Part shown: piece by piece, positions 12,561-23,058 of the stretch
Layout: each line of letters begins with the position of its first letter
Position numbering within the stretch: the stretch's first letter is position 1
Assembly (NCBI GenBank): GCA_030544215.1
Contig: JARZZO010000002.1
Span: 75,089,150-75,153,149, forward strand
Length of the DNA: 64,000 nt
Direction: 5' to 3'
DNA from: Zantedeschia hybrid cultivar
Lineage: Eukaryota; Streptophyta; Magnoliopsida; Alismatales; Araceae
Notes under the pieces: model-generated
Told to the model about the DNA's origin: nothing
The model's input: the letters and a program-made list of their open reading frames with translations, nothing else
Database searches by the model: none
Position numbers and translations under genes: made by a program

Positions 12561-13114
12561 ACGTGGGGAACCCTCTCTAGTTCATCACAGGGGTAATAAA
12601 GTCAATTTAAATGTTTCTATTTGTTTTGATGTCAGTTTGAAGAATATTCTATCAATATTCTTATTTTTTAGATAATTTTTAACTCTAAGAACTTATTAAT
12701 AATACATATTATGTTTTAAAAAATTAACACCTAAATACTAAGATACAGTGACTTATTTCAAATTCTTTGTGTTCAAAGGGATCGAAATAAAAAAAAAACT
12801 GCAAGGACTTTATCCTTGTCACAATTGCATTTAAGTGAGGAATTGGGGATCTAAGCAGTTTTTAATTACTTTAGTACGAAGGAATATTCTTCTTTAACAG
12901 AAGTTAAGTGGACAAATGTACATTTAAAAATAGCTAATCTGACTTCCCACTCAATTCTTGGATACAGGTGATTCTAAGCACATTAACATCGAATTAAAAA
13001 TCAATGTCATTCAACTCATCGAAGAAGCATCAAGAAGTTCCCACTTCAGTAAACATGTGGTAGGGTATTCAAAAATGATAAATATTTCTTGTGCCGCTTA
13101 CTATGACGGTACAA

Positions 13115-14035
13115 CACCCACATATGGAGCCCATTCGATCAATAGATCAAGAGTCTAACTTGCTACACCGCACGCAGGATAGCAAGGTTGATGTGGATTG
13201 TAATATTTGATCTTCTTGCGCCGCCTGTCCACCTTCTTCCCCAGCTTTTCGAGTGAAAAAAAAAGAGAATGGTCAACTTTTCTGATAACATTTATTATCT
13301 GTCATGTCCCCTCACCTCCTTTTGAAAATCCAAAAATATCTTTTTCACCTTAGCCTTGTTGCCTACCATTTTGTCACTTCTTACCCAATTTTATCACTTC
13401 CTAACACAGTTTTATCACTTCCTATGTGATTTTATCACTTTATGTACTTCTTACACAGTTCTATCACTTCTGAATCAAATTTTATCACTTTCTATGTAAT
13501 TTTATCACTACATGTAGTTCTTACACAATTCTATCATTTCTTATTCAATTTTATCATTTTCGCTATAATTTTATCACTTCCTATGCAATATTATCACTCC
13601 GTGTATAATTTTATCACTTCCTATGCAATATTATCACTCCGTGTATAATTTTATCACTTTTTGTATAGTTTTATCACTTTATATGCAATTTTATCACTTC
13701 CTATCCGGTCTTGTCACTTTTTGTAAAATTTTATCACTTCTTATACAATTGTATCACTTCTTGCACAAAGTAGTGATAAACTTGTAGATGATAGGACTAA
13801 AGCGAGAAGGATATTTTTGAAATGAAAATAGGTATTTTTCCAAAAGAAAGTGAGAGGACAGAACCAACAATAAATGATGTTAGAAAAGTTGTCCATTCTT
13901 TTTCCTCCACTCAAAAAGATGTGAAAGAAAATATACAAGTAGTACAAGTAGGTTAAACATTGCATTTTATGTCAGCCTTGTTATAGCGCATATGGTGCAA
14001 CATCTATTATTCATAGATCGAATGGTGGGTGCATG
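13115..14035. mobile_element. Long-TIR element with internal 19-20-bp tandem array
   Basis: The left arm (about 13115-13350) and right arm (about 13790-14035) are inverted copies. CCATTCGATC pairs with GATCGAATGG, GAATGGTCAACTTTTC with GAAAAGTTGTCCATTC, and CCTCACCTCCTTTTG with CAAAAGAAAGTGAGAGG. Between them (about 13370-13765) lie roughly twenty degenerate units built on TTTTATCACTT plus an 8-9-base spacer. There is no ORF for a transposase, so it is a non-autonomous DNA element. The long terminal repeats suggest a MULE-like origin, but no target duplication was verified. Confidence 0.7.
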
Positions 14036-14317
14036 GTTAAACTCCACTACATCTCTGCATGTAAGTGTGACAACTACATGCCATATAATCAGTGATGCAC
14101 ACACCTGCAGTGTTGGTACATCTGCTGTTTGTTTTAAAGATTTGTTTCCAATGATTAGCAAGTTATGGCGTTGTGCATTTTGACAATGACATGATTTTAC
14201 CATTTGAATGAGCCTTAACCACTAACATAACCTACTAACTTGGACCTTGTCATATGGTTACCAAGAAATTAATCTACATCTTTGTCTGTTATCCTTTGTA
14301 ATCAATATGACTGTGCA

Positions 14318-14900
14318 GCTTTTAGTTGGAAGCATTGTTGTACTTTCATTTAGTTATTTTTTGTAGAAGTAATTGGATCTTGAATGCCATTCATGTAATA
14401 TTTTACTTGTGTTTTGACTTCCAACCAAAAACTGCAAGGTGGAGCTTTCAAAATTAGAGAAAAAGTTAAGTTGTTATGAAAGAGTTGACTTATGTAACAA
14501 ACTAAAATTAGTTATAACCTCTCTCTCTCTCTCAACTAATTATGGGTGTGTTTGGCAAAACTTCTATTTAAAAGTTACTTTTGTCTTCCGCTTTTCACAT
14601 AGAATGAGTTGAGGGTGACAGATTAAAGTCAACTCTTTCATAACAACCTCACTTTTTTCCAATCTTGAAGCTCCACCTTGTAGCTTTTTGTTAGAAGGTA
14701 AAACATAGAGAAAATACTACATAAATGGCTTCCAAGATCTAATGACTTCTACAAAAAAAATAACTAAATGGAAGTGCAAAAATGCTTCCAAATAGAAGTT
14801 GTACCCAAACATGCCCTATATGTGAGAAGTAGAACCCAAAAGTGGTTTCCAAGGAGAAGTCTACTTTTCACATGGAATCAGTTGAGAGATAGAGATTATA
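14318..14900 (+). mobile_element. MITE family A, outer copy split by insertion
   Basis: The left part (about 14318-14543) and a continuation (about 14820-14900, GTGAGAAGTAGAACCCAAAAG) together follow the order seen in the uninterrupted copy at 29.4 kb. Between them sits an inverted second copy (14544-14816). Confidence 0.7.
14544..14816 (-). mobile_element. MITE family A, inner nested copy
   Basis: A 273-bp element with ends GGGTGTGTTTGG and CCAAACATGCCC, flanked by TAT on both sides (14541-14543 and 14817-14819). It runs opposite to the copy it interrupts. The TIR and the 3-bp AT-only duplication resemble Tourist/PIF-Harbinger MITEs. The superfamily call is an inference. Confidence 0.7.
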
Positions 14901-14904
14901 ATTG

Positions 14905-15560
14905 ATTTTATTTTTTTATCATTTCGTAATACAGTTTTATCACTTCTTACGTAAAATTATTATTTCTAAACTTTAATTTGTCATATCTTAAGTAGTTTAG
15001 TTTTATCACTTCCAACGTAAATTTATATTCTCAAACACATTGTTATCACTTTCTACATAATCAAAGTAGAAAATATCACTTTCTGACATTTTATTACTTC
15101 CTACATAAATGAAGTGATAAAATGTTTGGAAGTAATAATTTACATTTGGAAGTGATAGATTTGCGTAGGAAGCGATAAAACTGCATTACAAAGTGATAAA
15201 ATTAAATAGTAAGTGATAAAACTGAAACAATAAGAAAGTAACAAAAATATGTTTTGGAAGTGATAAGTTTGCGTAAGTAGTGATACAACTACATTACGAA
15301 GTGATAAAATTAAATAGCAAGTAATAAATTGGGAGGCAACCAGACTAAAACGGAAATGAATCAATCACTTCTTTTTAAATCACATGAATGAATCGATTAC
15401 TTCTTTTAAATGAATGTGAGTGAAAAAAGACAATAATAAAAGCTATCAGGAAACTGTACCTTTTTTTTTGTTCATCTAAAAAAGTCAAAAAGTGAAAAAA
15501 TAAGTGGGACAGCTGACAGGAGGAGGTAAAATGTTGCAATCCACCTCAGCCTCTCTACAC
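14905..15560. mobile_element. Second long-TIR element with TTTTATCACTT array
   Basis: The repeat of the 13.4-kb element recurs. It starts in the same orientation (TTTTATCACTTCTTACG, about 14938) and then inverts (GAAGTGATAAAATG, about 15112, to about 15340). The right end, CAATCCACCTCAGCC...CTACACCGCATG at about 15538-15568, corresponds to the inverted left end of the first element near 13160-13200. The copy is partial or rearranged. Confidence 0.55.
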
Positions 15561-15588
15561 CGCATGTTGTGTAATAAGTGTTACAGCT

Positions 15589-15795
15589 TATAAGATTTGA
15601 GAAAAAGTGAGATTGTTATGAAAGAGTTGACTTTTGTAACAAGTCAAAATTAATTATAACTTCTCTTTCTCAACTCATTCTATGTGAGAAGTAGAAGTCA
15701 AAAGTAACTTTTAAATAGAAATTTTGCCAAACACGCCCTAAATAAAAGTACAAAAATGCCTCCTAATAATAGTTGCGACAAACACCACCTAAAAG
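15589..15795 (+). mobile_element. MITE fragment (family A), rearranged
   Basis: It contains the family core (AGAGTTGACTTTTGTAACAA, CTCAACTCATTCTATGTGAG) and the terminal GCCAAACACGCCCTA. A short inverted piece of the opposite end follows (ACAAAAATGCCTCC). Confidence 0.6.
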
Positions 15796-16149
15796 AGCTA
15801 ACTTTCGGTAGAGCTAGAGGGGGATTCCCTCATCCTCCAGGCATGCAGCTGTTAGGGCCCCTCAGACAAAGCCAATATATACCCAATTTGACGTATGTGG
15901 CCCAAAGAAGAGAATGGACCACTGAAGGCCCACTAAAAGTAGACCACAGGATTCTTAATTATTGAATGTGATGGACGACTTCCCCCGGTTAAAGTCCAAG
16001 TTCTTTCTTAGTCGACCTCCACTATTTTATATTTTGACCCTTCAGTCTACTCAAAATACCATACATCGTCAAATCAAAAGATCTAACAACCCGTGATGGA
16101 TATCATACTATATTTTTGAAATTAAAAAATGTGAATATACTATAAACAG

Positions 16150-16874
16150 TGATGGAGCAAAATCCAATTCGACCTAGATCTAGGGGGCTGGCCCACTAAA
16201 AGGGATACAGCCCAATTGCTCTTGGCCCAACAGCGGCCCAATAGCGACCCAGCAAGCGGCCTTCGGCCCAACAAGCGGCACTCGGTCCAGTAGCCGTATC
16301 CGGCTCATTCCGGTAGATTACTAGGCACTATGGCGGCTTATGGCGGTTTATTAGCGACCTAAAACATAGTCCTATATCGGCTGTAACAACTAGGTAACCC
16401 CCAATCCTCCGTTATAAATAGAAGGCTATTTATTACACCAAGGGGGATATGAAAAAATCACTTAAGCTTCTTCCTTCTTTCCTCTCTTCTGAATAGAATC
16501 TTCTTCAGAAGCTAACTTAACCATCGGAGGGGGTTCTCTTGGGCCGAAGTCCGGGACCCTCACTAATTGGTTCTTCTCTCTCTGCAGGGGCCTCGGTTCG
16601 AATCTTCGCCGACCTCTTCGTCCGGATCGGCTTCGGCCACTGGACTCGTTTTTCTTCCTCATAGGGGTTTCGGCCTCATTCTTTACCGACCCTTTCATCA
16701 GAATCCCCCTCGGCAAGCAGAGTCTCGGCTACGCCCTCAACGAAATCTTCGTCCGCGTCGCTTTCGGCTTCAGAGCTCCGGTCCTGTATTCCGCCTACGT
16801 CTCGATCCGGATCCCTGTCGGCTCTTTTCGGATTCTAATTTCGGAATCCGACAATGATAGCATCGGCTACATCA
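16150..16874 (+). repeat. 5' LTR of the Tat element
   Basis: Begins TGATGGAGC and ends CTACATCA. A TATA box (TATAAATA) is at 16413-16420. The first part is rich in GGCCCA/CGGCCC motifs. It differs from the 3' LTR by scattered substitutions and small indels in repeated GGCCCAA and GGCGG tracts. Confidence 0.93.
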
Positions 16875-16909
16875 CTTGGCGCTTTCTGTGGGAAGCCCGA
16901 CAAAAGGTC

Positions 16910-18402
16910 ATGTCTCATCGTCCGGTGACCAAACGATCCAGTCAAGACGAGGTGGATATACGAGCGACTCCGGCGCAGACACTCCATGCCGAAGGTACTC
17001 CATCTATTCTACCGCAAGGTTCCGTCCTTCCAGCAATACCAGAGTCCCTTGCTTCCAGAGACGACCGAATGGAAGAACTCCAGCAGCAAGTAGCCACACT
17101 GGCCGCTACTGTCACCTCTCTGGCGCCACTGCGGGATATGGTGTCTGCTATCGCTCAGCATATAGGGTTGTTGAATCAGCCCACATAACAGGTACCGTCT
17201 CCTCCTCCTCAATACGATCCTGCTCAAGCTGCGAGGTGCAGCCAATACCCTCGTGGGCGTCCCACGACGAAGCAGTTTCGGCACGTAGCGAGCCATTCGG
17301 GCCGCAAGGCCAAATTCCTCGCGTCAGTTATATTCTGACGGAGCCGAACAATGCTTCGTCCGGATTTCATCCAACTAAGGCCGAAGGACGTTCGGTCACC
17401 ATTTCAACCACCCCGAATCTGGACCGGCGATTGACAGCGATGAGGAAGGAAATGCAGCAGATGGTGTTCCGGCCGTATGGAGCACCTCTCGCTAGCACAA
17501 TTCTGGAGCAAACTCCTTTCTCTCCAAAACTTCTGGCCGTCGAGGTACCTTCCAACTTTAAATTGCCGAAAGGACCTCTGTATGATGGGATGACAGATCC
17601 GGTCTGCCATTTCCAGAGATTCAATTCCTACCTCTCCGTCCGAGGGGTTTCTGAGGCAGTCCGCTGCCGTCTCTTCCCCCTTACCCTGGAAAAAACTGCT
17701 TTAACTTGGTTTGAAATGTTGGCTCCAAATTCCATTCATTCTCTAGTACAGTTAGGCCAACTATTTATCGACCAATTTTATGACGCCACTTGGCAATGTA
17801 ACACTTCGGCCAACCTGCTTGCCATTCGGCAAGGACAGACCGAGACCCTCCAAGAATATTTTACCAAGTTTCGGGCCGAAGCAGCCCAGATTCCAAACCT
17901 AGATAGTTCGATTGCGGTCTCGGCCGTAATCAGTGGATGCACAGACGAGGGGCTTCTCAGCTCCATCGGAAAGCGTCATCCTCCCAGCTTCCAAGACCTG
18001 GTGGCTCGGGCCCATAAATATATCAACCGAGAGGCCCTGATGATGTTCAAAGGCAAAGGTACAGCCGAGACAGTATCGACAATTACTCCTCCGGCAACTC
18101 GTCCTCGCCCAGAAGATCATGAACCTTCTCGCAAGCGATATCGGAGAGAAGAATGGGACCGAGATAAGCGCCGGGATCCGCAGCAGCGGTATCTGCCGTT
18201 ACTTGCTCCACCCTCTCGAATGCTTATGGAGGTGAAAGGTATGCTTCGACAACCTGAGCGTATCAAGACTGATCCTCGCCGAAGGGACCCTAGGAAATAT
18301 TGCGAGTATCATCGGGAAATCGGGCATTCGATTGACAAATGTCGGCATCTTCGGGAGGAAATTGATCGCCTCATCTGGGAAGGTCGCCTGCCGCAGTACT
18401 GA
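16910..18402 (+). pseudogene. gag of the Tat element, frameshifted
   Basis: The likely ATG at 16910 opens a frame ending at a TAA (17186-17188). The capsid-like part continues in another frame from about 17200 to a TGA at 18400. This second part carries the retrotransposon gag domain: PLYDGMTDPVCHFQRFN, then LTWFEMLAPNSIHS, FIDQFYD and ETLQEYFTKFRAEA. It is followed by a basic tail with C-x2-H-x4-H-like residues (KYCEYHREIGHSIDKC). Gag forms the particle that packages element RNA. At least one frameshift and one stop break it. Confidence 0.85.
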
Positions 18403-18699
18403 CGAGAGCAACCTCAACAGCGGCAGAACCGAGACGCCCCCGTGGCACCGAGACAACGTCAACTCCCAGATAAAGAAGCCCCACCTCAACCGAAAGTAAC
18501 TTTGGCCCCGGCAGAAGCATCACACCAACAACCCAGTGCCGGGTCAATTATGATGATATCCGGAGGACCAGGAGAGGGAGCAAAGCGTCATCGAGTCGAT
18601 ACAGCGACAGAAGTAGCATAAATCAATGCCAGGACGAAAATATTTCGTCAAGAAGATATCGTCTTCGGCCAGGAGGATCTGACCGACGTTCAGGTCCCT

Positions 18700-19107
18700 C
18701 ATGACGATGTCCTTGTTGTAAATGTTGTAATGAAAAGTTACGATGTTCATCGTATTTTTGTTGATAATGGAAGCGCTCCCAACATACTTTTTTATGATTG
18801 CTTCCTGAAAATGGGTTTGAGTGAGGCTGATATGAAGCCTCACTGGGGGCCTCTGTTCGGTTTTAATGGAGCACCCTGCCGGGTGGAAGGCATCGTCCGA
18901 CTACCCGTGACCCTCGGTACAACACCAAAGCAACTAACTGTTGAGACGAACTTTGCCGTTGTGAAGATTGATTCGGCCTACAATGCCATTTTTGGCCGAA
19001 GGCTGATTGGAGGAATTGGAGTTGTGCCTTCGTCCTTCCATCAGAAGCTGAAGTTCCGTACCGGTCATGGAGTCGGTGAGGCCAAGGGAAATCAAGAAGT
19101 TGTCTGA
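18700..19107 (+). pseudogene. Aspartic protease region of Tat pol
   Basis: A frame from about 18730 to 19107 contains a retropepsin-like active site, VDNGSAPNILF. Plant Tat proteases usually have D-G-G-S or D-S-G-S here. This copy has D-N-G-S, so activity is doubtful. A stop at about 18620 separates it from gag and another at 19105 from RT. Confidence 0.75.
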
Positions 19108-19116
19108 CAGTGCTAT

Positions 19117-20988
19117 ATGATTTCGGTCAAAGGGAAGGTTGCGGCCGAATTCCTTTCGATCGAATCTTCAGCCGAAGCATCTCCAGGAGAGGAACTTACA
19201 ACCGTTCCAGTTCCGGGAGGAGAAGGCCGAATACTGATGATAGGTTCCGGCCTTGAGAAAACTGAAGCCGAGAGACTTATCAACTTCCTGAAGGAAAACC
19301 TCGACGTCTTCGCCTGGTCTCCTTCGGATATGCCCGGAGTCGACCTGGAGGTGGCAGAGCATTGGCTGCATGTCGACCCGAATCTGCCTCCGGTCAAGCA
19401 GAAGCGGCGCACCTTCAATCAAGAAAGGAAGATGGCCATCCAGGCTGAAGTACAAACGGGGTTAAATGCGGGACATCTCCGAGAGGTGCATCACTCCGAA
19501 TGGATCGCTAATGTAGTGATGGTGCCCAAAAAGGACGGCAAGTGGCGAATGTGTGTAGACTTCACTAACCTCAAGAAGGCTTGTCCGATGGACAGTTTTC
19601 CGCTGCCTTGGATATACCAGATAGTGGACGCTACTTCCGGCCATGAATTGCTCAGCTTCCTCGACACCTATTCAGGCTATCATCAGATCCGAATGCATTC
19701 GGACGACGAAGAGAAAACAAGCTTTACAACTGATCTCGGCTTATATTGCTACACTCGGATGCCTTTCGGCCTGAAGAATGCTAGAGCAACTTATCAACGT
19801 CTTGTCAACAAAATGTTCGCTTCGCAGCTCGGCCGGAATATGGAGGTCTACATCGACGACATGCTAGTAAAAAGCCGCGTCGCTGCTGATCATTTGGCCG
19901 ATTTGGCCGAAACATTTCTTACTTTGCGCAGGTATAAAATGAAGCTGAATCCTGCCAAGTGTACCTTCGGCGTAGCCTCCGGAAAGTTCTTCGGCTATAT
20001 GGTCACTCGCCGAGGCATGGAGGCGAATCTTGCAAAGGTTGCGGCCATTGTTCAAATGCGCCCTCCGGCGAACGTCCGAGAAGTTCAAAGGCTAAGTGGG
20101 AGAGTTGCTGCATTAAGCCGTTTCATGTCAAGGGCGGCGGATCATTGTTTCCCCTTCTTCAAGCTGCTGAAGAAGACTAGCAATTTCTCCTGGACAGACG
20201 AATGTCAGTCGGCCTTTGACCAGCTAAAAGCTTATCTCTCCAACGTTCCTGTTTCATCTAAACCGGTCCGGGGAGAACAACTGTTTGTTTATCTTGCCGG
20301 TTCTGAAGCAGCCATCAGTGTCGTCCTCATCCGGGAAGAAGATGGTATTCAAAGACCAGTTTATTATGTAAGCCGAGCGCTTCACAGAGCAGAGCTTCGG
20401 TATTCGACTCTTGAAAAGCTGGCCTTGGCCCTCGTCGCTTCCGCGAGGAGGCTCTGGCCTTATTTCCTCGCACATTCGATGAAGGTCTTCACGGATCAAC
20501 CTTTGAAGCAGGTTCTCTCTCGGCCGGAAGTGTCAGGGAGACTTGCAAAATGGGCAATTGAATTGGGAGAGTTCGACATCTCTTATGGGTCTCGAACTGC
20601 AATAAAAGCTCAAGCTTTGGCCGACTTCATTGCTGAGCTCACTCCCGAATCATCTTCGGCCCTTCAGCCGGAAGTAATCAGAAATCCTGAAGACGAAGTC
20701 ACTTCGGCTCCCTTGTCCTCGGCAGATGAATGGCAGTTATATGTAGACGAATCCGCATGCTCTTCGGGTAGTGGCGCTGGGTGGATCCTAGCATCTCCGG
20801 AAGGGGTTGTCACAGAGTACGCTCTGCATTTCACCTTCCCAGCTACCAACAATGCCGCCGAGTACGAAGCCCTTATATCAGGCCTTCGGAACGCTAGAAG
20901 GCTCGGTGCGCAAAAGATAAAAGCATTCAGCGATTCTCAGCTTATGTCAACCAAATCACCGGGGAATACGAGGCCCGAGACGCATTGA
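19117..20988 (+). pseudogene. Reverse transcriptase and RNase H of the Tat element
   Basis: A 623-codon open frame. RT motifs in order: VMVPKKDGKWRMCVDFTNL, FLDTYSGYHQI, MPFGLKNARATYQ and the catalytic YIDDMLVKS (residues 245-253). A first RNase H-like domain follows (RPVYYVSRALHRAELRYSTLE). A second begins WQLYVDESACSSGSGAGW near residue 539, as is usual in Tat elements with two RNase H modules. The frame is lost at about 20945 after FSDSQL, so the second domain is cut short. A further stop occurs near 21050. Confidence 0.9.
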
Positions 20989-21349
20989 TGGCGTCCTATC
21001 TCCAGGTAACTCGCAAGATCATAGCTGAATTCATTTCTTTTGAGATCATGTGAATTCTTCGGGCTGAGAACAGTCGAGCAGATGCCCTTTCTCGGCTAGC
21101 ATCAACTCAAAATGGGAGAGGCCGAATGGTCTTAGTAGAAGAGCTGTCTGAGACAAGTCTCGGCAAATCCAAGGTCATGCAAGTGAATGAGTCCGAAGGG
21201 GAAACCTGGATGACTCATTTAATTGCCTTTCTCCTACGAGAAGAGGTCTTGTCTGATCAGAAAGAAGCGAGACGCATCCGACAACGCTCTTCTCATTTTC
21301 TTATTCTAGATGGTATGCTATATAAGAAGTCCTTCGGTCGGCCACTTCT

Positions 21350-22440
21350 CTAATGTCTCGGCCCGGCCGAAGCCAACTATGCCCTTCGAAAAGTACATGA
21401 AGGAATCTGCGGAGCACATGCAGGAGGAAGGACCTTGACCCATAAACTCTTAAGGCAAGGGTACTGGTGGCCGACACTCCGAGGGGACGCAGATACTCTC
21501 GTCCGCTGCTGTGACCAATGCCAGAAATACATCCCCCTCATTCACCAGTCAGCAACCCTTCTGACACCTTTGTCGGACCCTTGGCCTTTTGCCCAATGGG
21601 GGATTGATATTTTGGGACATTTTCCCATTGCCACCGGCCAGAGAAAATTCCTTATGGTGGCGGTGGATTATTTCACCAAGTGGGTTGAAGCCGAGCCCCT
21701 CGCGTCTATCACAGATAATAATGCATGGAGCTTCGTATGGAAGTCCATCATTTGCCGCTATGGCATCCCTCGGGAAATTATCTCAGATAATGACAAACAG
21801 TTTGACAGTCATCGGTTCAAAGATAACTATGCAAGTTTCTGTATTCTACATAAACTCGCTTCGGTAGCACACCCTCGGACAAATGGTCAAGTCGAAGTCA
21901 CTAATCGAAGCATATTACAAGGACTGAAGACTCGTCTCGGCAAGGCTAAAGGCCGATGGGTCGAAGAGTACCAAGTGTTTTATGGGCTTATCGAACAACA
22001 AGCCGAACCCTACCGGAGAAACCCCATTCCGAATGGCCTACGGAGTGGAAGCTGTTATTCCCGTTGAAATCGGCATGCCATTGCCGAGGGTTCTCACTTA
22101 TGATCCGAAAGATAATGATGAAGCCTTGAGGGATCACCTTGATCTTATAGAAGAAACAAGGGATCAATGTCGCATTCGACTAGCAGCATATCAACAACGC
22201 ATGGCAAGATATCATAACACTCGAGTGAAGCCTCGAAATTTTGAAGCCGGAGACCTCGTATTATGGAATCCCCATGTATCCAAGCCAGCCGAAGCCGCAT
22301 GGAAGCTTTCTCCAAACTGGGAGGGCCCTTATCGGGTGAGAGAAGTAATCCGACGAGGGGCCTATCAGTTGGAAACCCTTTCGGGCCAGCCTCTCCCTCG
22401 TACCTGGAATGTGGAGCACCTTCGGCGCTATTTTATGTAA
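21350..22440 (+). pseudogene. Integrase of the Tat element, frameshifted
   Basis: The zinc-binding HHCC region starts at about 21390 (HEGICGAHAGG, then CCDQCQ). The DDE core shows WGIDILG, IISDNDKQFD and NGQVEVTNR, so all three acidic residues are present. The usual SDNG is SDND here. The frame shifts near 21990. The C-terminal part (ETPFRMAYGVEAVIPVEIG to LRRYFM) reads in another frame to a TAA at 22440. Integrase would insert the cDNA; this copy would need another source. Confidence 0.88.
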
Positions 22441-22500
22441 GGTATTTTCCAAGGATTCAGCCGGACACCTTTATTCCGAAATATTGTGTCTGACATTATT

Positions 22501-22905
22501 CTAAGTCCGTGCAAACCATACCGGGAGTGGCTTCGGCCATGCAAACCGTATCGAGAGCGGTATTATTCTAAGTCCGTGCAAACTGTACCGGGAGTGGCTT
22601 CGGCCATGCAAACCATATCGGGAGTGGCATTATTCTAAATCCGTGCAAACTGTACCGGGAGTGGCTTCGGCCATGCAAACCGTATCGGGAGCGGCATTAT
22701 TCTAAGTCCGTGCAAACCGTACCAGGAGTGGCTTCGGCCATGCAAACCGTATCGGGAGCGGCATTATTCTAAGTCCGTGCAAACCGTACCGGAAGTGGCT
22801 TCGGCCATGCAAACCGTATCGGGAGCGGCATTATTCTAAGTCCGTGCAAACCGTACCGGGAGTGGCTTCGGCCATGCAAACTGTATCGGGAGCGGCATAG
22901 CTTCG
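22501..22905 (+). repeat. 67-bp tandem repeat, six copies
   Basis: Six head-to-tail units of exactly 67 bp, with starts at 22501, 22568, 22635, 22702, 22769 and 22836. Each unit has two related halves, CCGTGCAAACCGTACCGGG and CCATGCAAACCGTATCGGG. It lies directly after integrase, where Tat-lineage elements often carry tandem arrays. Confidence 0.95.
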
Positions 22906-23058
22906 GCCACATACATGACCAAACTTGGTTATCTACTCAGAACAATATGCCATGAAACAAGCAAGTGCAAATCATTTCCATATATGCAAGTACAAAAGTA
23001 GGCCATGTGCCTGGCCTCGACATCTTGAAAGCAAAAACAACCGGGACAAGCCCACGGA

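Noticed and set aside
13370..13765. CRISPR-like array of short repeats
   Set aside because: Units are degenerate 19-20-mers with no unique spacers inside an inverted-repeat element.
22501..22905. CRISPR-like array
   Set aside because: The 67-bp units are continuous, without distinct spacers, and the DNA is plant nuclear.
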